From Helicobacteraceae bacterium (GTDB lineage: Bacteria; Campylobacterota; Campylobacteria; Campylobacterales; Sulfurimonadaceae), in the NCBI GenBank assembly GCA_024635885.1, contig JAGXIA010000115.1, positions 1-12,107 on the forward strand: 12,107 nucleotides of DNA, in the 5' to 3' direction. Made by a program: the position numbers and the translations under genes. The notes beneath the pieces were generated by a model. It had not been told where the DNA came from, ran no database searches, and was given only the letters and a program-made list of their open reading frames with translations. Positions 1-7,168 of the stretch are shown piece after piece. How positions within the stretch are numbered: position 1 is the first letter of the stretch; each line of letters starts with the position of its first letter.

Positions 1-1133
1 ACTTCACCATCACCAAGTATTCCCATATATCCGCCAAGACAAGCGCCACAAGTAGGGTTGCTCACAACTCCGCCGGCATCTATAATAATATCCATATACC
101 CAAGTCTGTAAGCTTCTTTTAGGATTGTTTGAGTTCCCGGTGTTACTATCAGACGTACATCATCGTGAACTCTTTTGCCTTTAAGAATTTCAGAAGCAGT
201 CTTTAAATCACCTAAGCGACCATTTGTACAAGAACCTATGAAAGCCTGGTCAATTTTGATTTTATCTTTTACTGCTTGAGAAATGCTATGTCCGTTTGAT
301 GGCAAAAATGGGTATGCAATAACAGGTTCTAATTCTGCTACATTTATCTCTACAATCTTGTCATATTTAGCATCGGCATCAGAGTAGTGAATTCTTGGCT
401 CACGTGCTAAAGGTTTATCAGAAAGAAACTCTTTTGTCGTATCATCATAGGCAACTATTCCATTTTTTGCACCGGCTTCTATAGCCATATTACACATAGA
501 AAATCTGTCATCCATATTTAAATACTCGATTGTACTCCCTGTAAACTCTAATGTCTTATAAAGAGCTCCATCAACGCCAATCATTCGAATTATTTCTAAA
601 ATTATGTCTTTACCGGTTGTATGCTTGTTAGGTTTACCGCTAAGAACAACCTTTATAGATTCAGGAACTTTAAACCAGTTTCCTCCTGTAATCATAGCAA
701 AGGCTAAGTCAGTTGAACCCATACCAGTTGAGAATGCTCCAAGCGCGCCATGTGTACAAGTGTGTGAATCAGCACCGATAATTACATCACCAGGAACAAT
801 AAGACCTTTCTCCGGTAAAAGCGCATGTTCGATTCCCATGTCTTTTTCATCAAAATAGTTTTTTAAATTATGTTTTTTTGCAAAATCACGGCTAATTCGA
901 GCCTGATTTGCCGATGCAATGTCTTTAGCTGGAATAAAGTGGTCAAGAACAAGTGCAAATCCATCTGGATTTGCAAGCTCAGTAGCGCCACTTAGAGTAA
1001 AAGCACTTATTGAAATAGGTGTAGTAATATCATTCCCGATTACCATGTCAATGTTTGAACGGACGATTTCTCCTGCAAAAACTTTACGGCCTACGTGTTG
1101 CGAGAATATTTTTTCAGTTATTGTTTGAGCCAT
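1..1133 (-). CDS. leuC: 3-isopropylmalate dehydratase large subunit, 3' end cut by window
   Basis: Aconitase-family enzyme that isomerises 2- to 3-isopropylmalate in leucine synthesis, working in the cytoplasm with the LeuD small subunit. The reverse strand reads 377 residues beginning MAQTITEKIFSQHVGRK. The substrate-loop signature GADSHTCTHG lies at about residues 120-129. The three [4Fe-4S] ligands are visible as C302 (GSCTNG) and C362/C365 (PTCGACLGG), with the family's usual spacing of 60 and 3. The GAFSTGMGSTD stretch favours the shorter, about 420-residue LeuC type over the roughly 466-residue E. coli type, so about 45 C-terminal residues should lie beyond base 1. Two ATGs are adjacent (1136 and 1133); the AAAGG just upstream gives better spacing for 1133. 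The gene diverges from the cytochrome gene. Homoaconitase-type activity cannot be excluded from sequence alone. Confidence 0.96.
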   Translation of the reverse strand, partial: MAQTITEKIFSQHVGRKVFAGEIVRSNIDMVIGNDITTPISISAFTLSGATELANPDGFALVLDHFIPAKDIASANQARISRDFAKKHNLKNYFDEKDMGIEHALLPEKGLIVPGDVIIGADSHTCTHGALGAFSTGMGSTDLAFAMITGGNWFKVPESIKVVLSGKPNKHTTGKDIILEIIRMIGVDGALYKTLEFTGSTIEYLNMDDRFSMCNMAIEAGAKNGIVAYDDTTKEFLSDKPLAREPRIHYSDADAKYDKIVEINVAELEPVIAYPFLPSNGHSISQAVKDKIKIDQAFIGSCTNGRLGDLKTASEILKGKRVHDDVRLIVTPGTQTILKEAYRLGYMDIIIDAGGVVSNPTCGACLGGYMGILGDGE

Positions 1134-1166
1134 CATGAACCTTTGTAATTTATAATTAATTTTGCG

Positions 1167-1175
1167 ATTATACCA
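1167..1175 (-). promoter_or_regulatory. Extended -10 promoter element for leuC
   Basis: On the minus strand this reads TGGTATAAT, a perfect TATAAT with the TG extension, lying 34 bases upstream of the chosen leuC start. No good -35 box is visible, which is common in Campylobacterota sigma-70 promoters. Function is inferred from the match and position. Confidence 0.6.
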
Positions 1176-1283
1176 TTCTCTGAGTTAAAGTTATATCATA
1201 TGGAATTTTACAGCAAATACAAAAGATGACACAAAGTTTAGATATAGTATTAAAAAAAGATAAGCTTATTTATTATTTAATCC

Positions 1284-1290
1284 AAAAGGA
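1284..1290 (+). promoter_or_regulatory. Ribosome binding site that sets the tsdA-like gene start
   Basis: AAAAGGA is followed by 7 bases and then the ATG at 1298. This favours 1298 over the in-frame ATG at 1226, which would add 24 residues ahead of an otherwise ordinary signal peptide. Confidence 0.75.
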
Positions 1291-1297
1291 AAATATT

Positions 1298-2269
1298 ATG
1301 AAATCAAGTAGAGTATGTCATTCATTGGTAAAAATGGTTTTAGTATCATTAGTTGGATCTTTACTATTTGCGGGTGCAACTCCGACAGCTGCTCCAAAAG
1401 TATATCCAGAGGGTGAGCTTGGTCGCATGGTCAAGCTTGGTGAGGCAATCATGAATCAAACAGATACCCATCCACTTACAAAAGGGTTGGTAGGGAATAC
1501 TCTTCAGTGCAAGAGTTGCCACCTAAAAGGGAGTGATGGAAAACCTGGAACAGGATTGGGAATCGGTACATTTATAGGGACGGCAACTTCATTCCCTGCA
1601 TATTCAAAAAGAGAAAAAACGATTCAAACTCTTCAAAATCGTTCTAACAACTGTTATATGAGAAGTATGAACGGAAAGCGTCCGATTATTGATTCAGAGG
1701 CATCAATGGCTATGGTAGCATATATTACCTGGTTGTCAACTGGTATGCCAATTAACCAAAACGCAAAAATGCCTACTAGCCCTTTAAATACAAAAAGATG
1801 GGCAGGAAAGTCAAAAATATTTGGAAAATTACAGAAAAAAGCGACACATGCAAATTATGTAAACGGTAAAAAATTATATAAAGCCAAATGTGCATCTTGT
1901 CATGGCCACAACGGAGAAGGAATGGGTACTACTTTCCCGGCATTATGGGGTAAAGCACAAGATGGAAGCTGGTTATCATATAACACTGGTGCTGGGATGA
2001 GTAAACTCAATAAAGCTGCTGCATGGGTACAGTCTAATATGCCACTTGGACAAGGAAACTCTCTAACAGATAAAGAAGCTGCAGATATTGTACTCTATTT
2101 TAATGCACAGCCAAGGGCTGATTTTGATTTGCAAAAAGGCTTATATCCAAAAAGTGAAATGGGGTATTACAACTCTAAAGTTCTTAAAGAAAAACACTCT
2201 GTTAGAAGCAACTTTAAAGCATTTGGTCTGGATATAGATAAAATCCGTGGCGATCATAAAATAAAATAA
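1298..2269 (+). CDS. tsdA: Secreted dihaem cytochrome c, thiosulfate dehydrogenase (TsdA) type
   Basis: A 323-residue c-type cytochrome predicted to join two thiosulfates into tetrathionate, or do the reverse, in the periplasm. Residues 1-27 form a signal peptide (basic start, then a hydrophobic run from about 13 to 27). Haem 1 binds at C71-K-S-C-H75 and haem 2 at C198-A-S-C-H202. C119, in NNCYMRSMNGK, lies 44 residues after H75; in characterised TsdA enzymes a cysteine at nearly this distance is the unusual axial ligand of haem 1. The surrounding RSMNGK and MVAYITWLS pattern and the later NMPLGQ also fit TsdA. M234 and M248 are candidate distal ligands of haem 2. No tsdB or sox genes are in view. 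A related SoxA-like or other dihaem cytochrome is the main alternative. The family is clear; the direction of the reaction is not. Confidence 0.85.
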   Translation: MKSSRVCHSLVKMVLVSLVGSLLFAGATPTAAPKVYPEGELGRMVKLGEAIMNQTDTHPLTKGLVGNTLQCKSCHLKGSDGKPGTGLGIGTFIGTATSFPAYSKREKTIQTLQNRSNNCYMRSMNGKRPIIDSEASMAMVAYITWLSTGMPINQNAKMPTSPLNTKRWAGKSKIFGKLQKKATHANYVNGKKLYKAKCASCHGHNGEGMGTTFPALWGKAQDGSWLSYNTGAGMSKLNKAAAWVQSNMPLGQGNSLTDKEAADIVLYFNAQPRADFDLQKGLYPKSEMGYYNSKVLKEKHSVRSNFKAFGLDIDKIRGDHKIK

Positions 2270-2316
2270 AAATATTGGATAATACAAGCAATCGATTTGA
2301 GTTCAGGCAATAATAA

Positions 2317-2374
2317 AGTTTTAACCTTAGCTCATTCTCAATTAAGTTAAAACTCTTTTAGATTTGAGAATGAG
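2317..2374. terminator. Interleaved inverted repeats between convergent genes, possible bidirectional terminator
   Basis: Two perfect inverted repeats overlap in an ABAB order. Arm A is AGTTTTAAC (2317-2325) with GTTAAAACT (2346-2354). Arm B is CTCATTCTCAA (2331-2341) with TTGAGAATGAG (2364-2374). The site lies 47 bases past the cytochrome stop and 30 bases past the stop of the convergent gene at 2405. Neither hairpin has a long clean T-run, although on the minus strand arm A runs into TTATTATT. Termination is inferred mostly from position. Confidence 0.45.
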
Positions 2375-2404
2375 AGAAGTTTAATTTTATAAAATATTTA
2401 ATAA

Positions 2405-2908
2405 TTATATGACGTGTTTCAAAGCTTTTTTTGTAAATTCTGTTGAACAAAAAAACATAGCAAGGAAAATAGGGTTTATTTTTACATTGTTCTCATCAAT
2501 AGTGTTGAAAATTTTGAAACTAAAGCCTTCGCCATCATTATGATTTTGAGTTGTTACGACAAACTCTACCGGAGACAAAGCCTTAACCATATTAATAATA
2601 GCTTTTTTCTTCTTCTCATTCTTCTCAGCTAAAATGTTAAAGTCAGGATTTTCCGAACCCTTGTGGGCATGTAAAATATTTTCTAAGACAGTCAATTTGT
2701 CTTTAAAAATTACTTTATTCCATTTTATAATGGTATTGTTAGAAGCAATTTGAGAGCCTTTTTGCATAAGAGGAGAAGGTTTTTTTGCTCTTATAGCTTC
2801 AATAAGTGCTAAAAGGTAGTTAACGCCTCCAACAGCCTCAGCACTTTTTGTCATAAAAAGATGCACTGAAGCTTTTGTCTCTTCGTTTTGTTTATTAAAA
2901 TTACACAT
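2405..2908 (-). CDS. Unrecognised 167-residue cytoplasmic protein
   Basis: I do not recognise this family. The gene looks real: on the minus strand AAGGA stands 7 bases before the ATG, the reading frame is uninterrupted for 504 bases, and the start is the first in-frame ATG after an apparent promoter region. The protein has no signal peptide, no membrane segment and no metal-binding cysteine cluster. It contains a lysine-rich stretch (EKNEKKKKAIINM, about residues 94-106) and a C-terminal part with alternating hydrophobic residues (VEFVVTTQNHNDGEGFSFKIF) that suggests beta strands. It stands alone, convergent with the cytochrome gene and divergent from nifS, so context gives little help. It could be a lineage-specific protein of Sulfurimonas-like bacteria. 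Confidence 0.75.
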   Translation of the reverse strand: MCNFNKQNEETKASVHLFMTKSAEAVGGVNYLLALIEAIRAKKPSPLMQKGSQIASNNTIIKWNKVIFKDKLTVLENILHAHKGSENPDFNILAEKNEKKKKAIINMVKALSPVEFVVTTQNHNDGEGFSFKIFNTIDENNVKINPIFLAMFFCSTEFTKKALKHVI

Positions 2909-2942
2909 AATTTATTCCTTAATTTTACGCTAATACTAAGTT

Positions 2943-2966
2943 GCCCCTGACTAGCACAGTTAGGGC
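2943..2966. promoter_or_regulatory. GC-rich hairpin upstream of the unrecognised gene
   Basis: GCCC-(C)-TGACT pairs with AGTTA-GGGC around a 5-base AGCAC loop, giving 9 pairs with one bulged C and one G-U pair. It is notably GC-rich in an AT-rich spacer. It lies 34 bases upstream of the start codon of the leftward gene and about 190 bases before nifS, so it could be a leader structure or an operator. Role unknown. Confidence 0.35.
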
Positions 2967-3120
2967 GCTCAGAATTTTAAATATATGGAATTATACCTTG
3001 TTTATATACTTCTTCAATTCTTAAACGAAATAGTATGCCAGTTTCTCTTAAGCCTTATCAAATCACAAAACTATTATGATATCAAAACTAAAAGAAGACA
3101 AAAATAGTCTTAATTAAAAA

Positions 3121-3140
3121 TAGGGCAAAAATTGACCCTA
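3121..3140 (+). promoter_or_regulatory. Hairpin just before the nifS ribosome binding site
   Basis: TAGGGCAA pairs with TTG-(A)-CCCTA around AAA, giving 8 pairs with one bulged A. It ends 4 bases before the nifS ribosome binding site. It shares the word TAGGGC with the hairpin at 2943-2966. The position would allow control of nifS translation, but this is only inferred. Confidence 0.35.
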
Positions 3141-3144
3141 CATG

Positions 3145-3150
3145 AAGAGG
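3145..3150 (+). promoter_or_regulatory. Ribosome binding site that sets the nifS start
   Basis: AAGAGG, then 5 bases, then the ATG at 3156. This argues against an upstream TTG at 3132, which would add eight residues (MTLHEEVK) and run through the binding site itself. Confidence 0.75.
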
Positions 3151-3155
3151 TAAAA

Positions 3156-4367
3156 ATGCAAGTATATTTAGATAATAACGCTACAACAATGTGCGATCCG
3201 TTAGTAGTAGAGGCAATGCAGCCATTTTTTAGTGAGATGTATGGTAACCCAAACTCACTTCACAAATTTGGTACAGCATCGCACCCGGCACTAAGTCGTG
3301 CGGTAGATCAGGTTTACACTGCATTAAATGCATCAGATAAAGACGATATTGTATTTACATCATGTGCAACAGAGTCAAACAACTGGGTTTTAAAGTCAGT
3401 TTGGATTGACAAAATAGTAAATGGAGATAAAAATCATATTGTTACAACAGAAGTTGAACATCCATCAGTTTTAGCTGCATGTAGATTTTTAGAAGAAAAT
3501 GGTGTAAAAGTTACTTATCTTCCAGTTAACGACCAAGGTGTTGTTGAAGCACACACTGTAAAGAGTTTCATTACTGAAAAAACAGCCTTAGTTTCTGTAA
3601 TGTGGGCTTCAAACGAAACTGGTATGATTAACCCTATAGATGAAATAGGTCTAATATGTAAGGAAAAAGGTGTATTATTTCACTCAGATGCTGTTCAAGC
3701 TGTTGGTAAAATTCCAGTAGATTTACAAGCTACCCATATTGATTTTATATCTTTTTCGGCTCATAAGTTTCATGGTCCTAAAGGTGTAGGTGCTTTATAT
3801 ATTAAAGATTCACAAGAACTTACTCCACTTTTACACGGTGGTGAGCATATGGGCGGAAGACGTTCTGGTACGCTAAATGTTCCTTTCATTGTTGGTATGG
3901 GTAAAGCCATAGAGCTTGCTACTGCAAATATACAAGAGACAATGGCAAAAATCAGAACTAAACGTGACCGTTTAGAAAATGCTTTAGTTGAGTTAAGTGA
4001 CACTTTTGTTGTTGGTGACAGAGAAAACCGTACACCAAACACTATTCTTATATCTATTAAGGGTGTTGAGGGTGAAGGTATGCTTTGGGACTTAAACAAT
4101 GGTCAAATTGGAGCATCAACAGGTTCGGCATGTGCAAGTGCAGACCTTGAAGCAAATACTGTTATGTTAGCAATCGGTGCTGACAATGAATTGGCACACA
4201 CAGGCATTCGTCTGAGTCTTAGCCGTTTTACTACTGACGCTGAGATTGACTATACAATCAGTCATTTTAAAGGTGCAGTTGCAAGACTAAGAGCCATTTC
4301 AAGTTCGTTTGCGCTTCAAAAACCAACGAAGGGTGGGTCGGTTCAAGAATGCGAACTTCACCACTAA
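3156..4367 (+). CDS. nifS: Cysteine desulfurase NifS
   Basis: A pyridoxal-phosphate enzyme that takes sulfur from cysteine, leaving alanine, and passes it as a persulfide to the NifU scaffold encoded next door. The 403-residue protein opens with MQVYLDNNATT, as NifS and IscS proteins do. K204 in SAHKFHGPKG is the expected cofactor lysine. C326 in STGSACASADLE is the expected persulfide cysteine. GNPNSLHKFG (about 31-40) and HTGIRLSLSRFTT complete the fold signatures. The last 17 or so residues (from LQKPTKGG to the end, with a cysteine and a terminal HH) extend past the usual core and are unusual. The 32-base gap to nifU holds only its binding site, so the two are co-transcribed. In Campylobacterota this pair supplies general Fe-S clusters, so its presence does not imply nitrogen fixation. 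Confidence 0.95.
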   Translation: MQVYLDNNATTMCDPLVVEAMQPFFSEMYGNPNSLHKFGTASHPALSRAVDQVYTALNASDKDDIVFTSCATESNNWVLKSVWIDKIVNGDKNHIVTTEVEHPSVLAACRFLEENGVKVTYLPVNDQGVVEAHTVKSFITEKTALVSVMWASNETGMINPIDEIGLICKEKGVLFHSDAVQAVGKIPVDLQATHIDFISFSAHKFHGPKGVGALYIKDSQELTPLLHGGEHMGGRRSGTLNVPFIVGMGKAIELATANIQETMAKIRTKRDRLENALVELSDTFVVGDRENRTPNTILISIKGVEGEGMLWDLNNGQIGASTGSACASADLEANTVMLAIGADNELAHTGIRLSLSRFTTDAEIDYTISHFKGAVARLRAISSSFALQKPTKGGSVQECELHH

Positions 4368-4399
4368 AAATTAAACGATTTTAATAAAAGGAATAAATT

Positions 4400-5374
4400 A
4401 TGGCAAAAGCAGATATATTAGGCGAATCATTATGGGACGCTTACTCAAATAAAGTTACAACTCTTATGAATAACCCTCAACATCAAGGCGAACTTTTTGA
4501 AGCTGAGGTTGAAGAGCGTGGAAACAAACTAATCGTTGCAGATTTTGGTGCAGAATCTTGTGGAGATGCAGTGCGTCTTTACTGGGAAATTGACCCAAAA
4601 AATGACACGATTGTAAACTCAAAATTTAAATCATTTGGCTGTGGTACCGCAATCGCATCTTCTGACGTTATGACTGAGCTTTGTATCGGTAAAACGGTTC
4701 AAGAAGCTGTAAAAATTACAAACATTGATGTTGAGCTTGCTCTTCGTGATACTCCGGATGTTCCGGCAGTTCCACCTCAAAAAATGCACTGTTCGGTTAT
4801 GGCTTATGATGTTATCAAAAAAGCAGCAGGACTTTACATGAATGTTGATGCTGAGAGTTTTGAGAGTGAAATCATCGTTTGTGAATGTGCTCGTGTTAGT
4901 TTAGGTACGCTTCAAGAAGTTATCAAGTTAAATGACTTGAAAACTGTTGAGCAGATTACAGACTACACAAAAGCCGGTGGTTTTTGTAAGTCTTGTATCA
5001 AGCCTGGCGGACATGAAGCTAGAGAATGGTACTTAGTTGACATTTTAGCAGACACTCGTAAAGAGATGGATGAAGAAAAAATGAAAGTTGCTGCTGATGC
5101 AGGTGCTACAGGTAATTTTGAGACTATGACTTTGGTACAACAAATCAAAGCAGTTGATGCTATCGTTGATGAAAATGTACGTCAGTTCCTAGTAATGGAT
5201 GGTGGCGACATGGAAGTTATCGACATTAAAAAAGGTGATGACTATATAGATATTTATATTCGTTACTTAGGTGCTTGTAACGGTTGTTCTTCTTCATCAA
5301 CCGGTACACTTTATGCGATTGAATCAACTCTTAAAGAGAAGCTTTCTTCTAAAATTCGCGTTTTACCAATTTAA
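4400..5374 (+). CDS. nifU: Fe-S cluster scaffold NifU, three-domain form
   Basis: A scaffold on which Fe-S clusters are built from NifS-derived sulfur. Domain 1 (about 10-145) is IscU-like, with C54 (ESCGDAV), C81 (FGCGTA) and C131 (MHCSV) and the neighbouring D56. Domain 2 (about 155-205) is a BFD-like [2Fe-2S] domain with C161, C163, C196 and C199, the same 2-33-3 spacing as in Azotobacter NifU. Domain 3 (about 245-324) is an Nfu domain with C293-N-G-C296. All cluster ligands are present, so the protein appears fully functional. The N-terminus is somewhat longer than in diazotroph NifU. AAAAGGA lies 7 bases before the ATG. It follows nifS and ends just before a strong terminator, making a two-gene operon. 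Confidence 0.96.
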   Translation: MAKADILGESLWDAYSNKVTTLMNNPQHQGELFEAEVEERGNKLIVADFGAESCGDAVRLYWEIDPKNDTIVNSKFKSFGCGTAIASSDVMTELCIGKTVQEAVKITNIDVELALRDTPDVPAVPPQKMHCSVMAYDVIKKAAGLYMNVDAESFESEIIVCECARVSLGTLQEVIKLNDLKTVEQITDYTKAGGFCKSCIKPGGHEAREWYLVDILADTRKEMDEEKMKVAADAGATGNFETMTLVQQIKAVDAIVDENVRQFLVMDGGDMEVIDIKKGDDYIDIYIRYLGACNGCSSSSTGTLYAIESTLKEKLSSKIRVLPI

Positions 5375-5380
5375 TAACTC

Positions 5381-5409
5381 GCAAAAGGAATTTTTCCTTT
5401 TGCTTTGTT
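5381..5409 (+). terminator. Rho-independent terminator after nifU
   Basis: A perfect 10-pair stem, GCAAAAGGAA with TTCCTTTTGC, closes on a TTT loop and is followed by TTTGTT. It starts 6 bases after the nifU stop and closes the nifS-nifU operon. Confidence 0.9.
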
Positions 5410-5473
5410 AAAACCTCTTAAATAAGAACACCTCTCAACTTTTTCTTCCTTAATTATTTTATTATTATTCTAT

Positions 5474-5502
5474 TTGACAATCGATATATATTTTGATATA
5501 TT
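5474..5502 (+). promoter_or_regulatory. Sigma-70 promoter of modE
   Basis: TTGACA (5474-5479) and TATATT (5497-5502) are separated by exactly 17 bases: a perfect -35 and a one-mismatch -10. The start codon follows about 30 bases later. The spacer and -10 are covered by the ModE-type palindrome, which implies autorepression. Confidence 0.8.
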
Positions 5503-5505
5503 TCG
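5482..5505. promoter_or_regulatory. ModE-type operator over the modE promoter
   Basis: A 24-base imperfect palindrome begins CGATATATA and ends ATATATTTCG. It fits the known ModE pattern of CG-n-TATAT half-sites around a short AT spacer. It overlaps the -10 box, so bound ModE would block RNA polymerase. The same layout recurs at 6349-6372. Confidence 0.75.
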
Positions 5506-5532
5506 TAATATTAAAATTAACTATATGAGAAT

Positions 5533-6327
5533 ATGATGGATAACACACTTGAAGGTCGTTTTTGGATTAGCAAATCGCAAAACAGTTTTTTAGGCAAAGG
5601 CCGCATAGAGCTTTTACAATTTATAGAAGAAACAGGTTCTATTACTAAAGCTGCAAAAATGATGAAGATGAGTTATAAAGCTGCCTGGGATGCTGTTGAT
5701 ACCATGAATAACCTTTCAGAACGCCCTTTGGTTAAGCGTGTAAAAGGCGGCAAAGGCGGCGGTGGAACAGAGCTTACCCCTTATGCTAAAGAACTTATAA
5801 CTACATACAAAGTCTTGCAAGAAGAACACCATAATTTTTTAAAGAATCTCTCAAAACGCTTAGAGGAGAATAATGGACATTTTCGTCTTTTAGAGAGTCT
5901 GAATGTCCGCATAAGTGCTAGAAATCAGTTAATAGTAAAAGTTGTTGAAATTCAAAAAGGTGCAGTTGAAAGTGAAATATTTTTGCAACACCATGATGAA
6001 GAGATTTTCATGGCAATAATTACCAACGACTCATTAGAAACCATGGATTTGAAAGTTGGTATAGAAGTCTATGCTCTTTTTAAAGCAAATGCAGTAGTAA
6101 TCAGCACAGATATTAATTTGAAAAAAAGCGATAGAAACCGTTTTATAGGAAGGGTTAACCGCATTAGCCGTGGAAATTTTGATGCAGAAGTTGTTGTAGA
6201 GTTAAGAGATGGCAGTACTCTTTGTTCTACAATGTCTTTAGACGCACTTGAGGAATTAAAAGTACAAAATGACGTGGAAGTTCTTGCCTTTTGCAAGCCT
6301 AACAGCATAATCATTGGCATTTGGTAG
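5533..6327 (+). CDS. modE: Molybdate-responsive transcription regulator ModE
   Basis: A dimeric DNA-binding repressor that senses molybdate (or tungstate). Residues about 20-95 form the ModE winged helix, with the helix-turn-helix at GSITKAAKMMKMSYKAAWDAVDTM and the glycine-rich wing GGKGGGGTELT at 72-82. Two Mop/TOBE ligand-binding domains follow, at about 128-192 (SARNQLIVKVVEI...) and about 202-264 (RFIGRVNRISRG...). Length (264) matches full ModE. Two ATGs are adjacent (5533, 5536); the weak GAGA upstream suits the second slightly better. The gene has its own promoter with an embedded ModE-like operator and stands 79 bases before modA, which has a second operator. It most likely represses both genes when molybdate is plentiful. 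Confidence 0.93.
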   Translation: MMDNTLEGRFWISKSQNSFLGKGRIELLQFIEETGSITKAAKMMKMSYKAAWDAVDTMNNLSERPLVKRVKGGKGGGGTELTPYAKELITTYKVLQEEHHNFLKNLSKRLEENNGHFRLLESLNVRISARNQLIVKVVEIQKGAVESEIFLQHHDEEIFMAIITNDSLETMDLKVGIEVYALFKANAVVISTDINLKKSDRNRFIGRVNRISRGNFDAEVVVELRDGSTLCSTMSLDALEELKVQNDVEVLAFCKPNSIIIGIW

Positions 6328-6348
6328 AATAAAAATTGCATTTTATAT

Positions 6349-6372
6349 CGATATATATTTAAATATACTTTG
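6349..6372. promoter_or_regulatory. ModE-type operator upstream of modA
   Basis: A 24-base imperfect palindrome beginning CGATATATATTT and ending ATACTTTG, with a TATATTTAAATATA core. It is in the same register as the operator at 5482-5505 and lies 34 bases before the modA start. The right half-site is weaker (TTTG in place of TTCG). Confidence 0.7.
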
Positions 6373-6379
6373 ATATAAA
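6371..6379 (+). promoter_or_regulatory. Probable extended -10 element of modA
   Basis: TGATATAAA fits a TG-n-TATAAA extended -10, 27 bases before the modA start and touching the right edge of the operator. No convincing -35 is seen at 17 bases; an alternative using TTGCAT at 6336 would place a poor -10 inside the palindrome. Confidence 0.4.
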
Positions 6380-6406
6380 GCAAATTATAAAAAAGAGGAC
6401 AAACTC

Positions 6407-7150
6407 ATGAAAAAATTAATTATAATAGTACTGATTGCAAGTTCTGCTCTTTTGGCTGGGACTATTAACATAGCAGTAGCCGCTAATGTCAGTTATGCCA
6501 TGGATGAGCTAATAGCAGAGTTTAAAAAGAGCAGCCCCGATACGAATGTACAAGTAACACTAGGAAGTAGCGGAAAGCTAAATGCACAAATTGTAAACGG
6601 TGCTCCTTATGGCCTTTTTATGTCAGCAAATATGCGTTTTCCAAATGCTCTTTATGAACTGAGTGTTGCTACTACAAAACCAATTGTTTATGCCCAGGGT
6701 GCACTCGCATATTTGAGTGCTAAGCCGATGGATTTTTCAAGAGGAATATCTATTGTATTAGACAAATCTATTAAAAAAATTGCTATCGCAAACCCAACAA
6801 CTGCCCCATATGGAAAAGCAGCTGTAGAGGCTATGAAAAATGCCAATGTCTATGAGAGCGTAAGAGGTAAACTTGTTTATGCAGAATCAATCTCTCAGGT
6901 TGTAACATATGCTTTGACTGCCGCAGACATAGGCTTTATTGCAAAATCATCTTTGTACAGTTCAACCATGACAGAGTATAAAGAAAATGTAAACTGGGTA
7001 AGTGTTGACAAACAACTATACAAGCCAATAAAACAAGGTATTGTAATTTTAAAATATGGTGAGAATAAAACTCAATACAAAGCTTTTTATGATTTTATTT
7101 TGAGTGAAAAAGCAAAAGTTATATTTAAAAAATATGGCTACAATATCTAA
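6407..7150 (+). CDS. modA: Molybdate ABC transporter substrate-binding protein ModA
   Basis: A periplasmic protein that captures molybdate (and usually tungstate) for an ABC importer. Residues 1-17 form a signal peptide ending SALLA. The mature part opens with INIAVAANVSYAMDEL, where S29 is an expected oxyanion contact. GSSGKLNAQI (53-62, S54/S55), NGAPYGLFMSAN and IANPTTAPYGKAA are the family's binding-cleft segments. Length (247) is typical. GAGGA lies just upstream of the ATG. It is preceded by modE and a ModE-type operator, so it is probably repressed when molybdate is ample. The permease (modB) and ATPase (modC) genes that normally follow are absent; an unrelated oxygenase gene starts 18 bases later. 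TupA-type tungstate binding is less likely given the ModA signatures. Confidence 0.92.
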   Translation: MKKLIIIVLIASSALLAGTINIAVAANVSYAMDELIAEFKKSSPDTNVQVTLGSSGKLNAQIVNGAPYGLFMSANMRFPNALYELSVATTKPIVYAQGALAYLSAKPMDFSRGISIVLDKSIKKIAIANPTTAPYGKAAVEAMKNANVYESVRGKLVYAESISQVVTYALTAADIGFIAKSSLYSSTMTEYKENVNWVSVDKQLYKPIKQGIVILKYGENKTQYKAFYDFILSEKAKVIFKKYGYNI

Positions 7151-7168
7151 TTAATATTAGGTCAATAC

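Noticed and set aside
604..1128. Two open frames on the plus strand opposite leuC
   Set aside because: They are antisense to a fully convincing LeuC frame with all catalytic cysteines, and have no family character of their own.
1243..1248. TATAGT as -10 of the cytochrome gene
   Set aside because: No -35 or TG extension supports it; AT-rich DNA gives many such matches.
3095..3111. Small hairpin AAGAC/GTCTT upstream of nifS
   Set aside because: Only five pairs in AT-rich DNA; too weak to call.
3770..4099. Open frame on the minus strand inside nifS
   Set aside because: Shadow of nifS; low-complexity translation with no recognisable domain.
4127..4137. Reverse repeat copy in nifS
   Set aside because: One mismatch, and it encodes the invariant active-site segment around C326, so resemblance may be forced by the protein; not counted as a copy.
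3156..5374. nifS-nifU as evidence of a nitrogen-fixation cluster
   Set aside because: These names also cover the general Fe-S assembly pair of Campylobacterota. No nifHDK, nifB or other nitrogenase gene is present.
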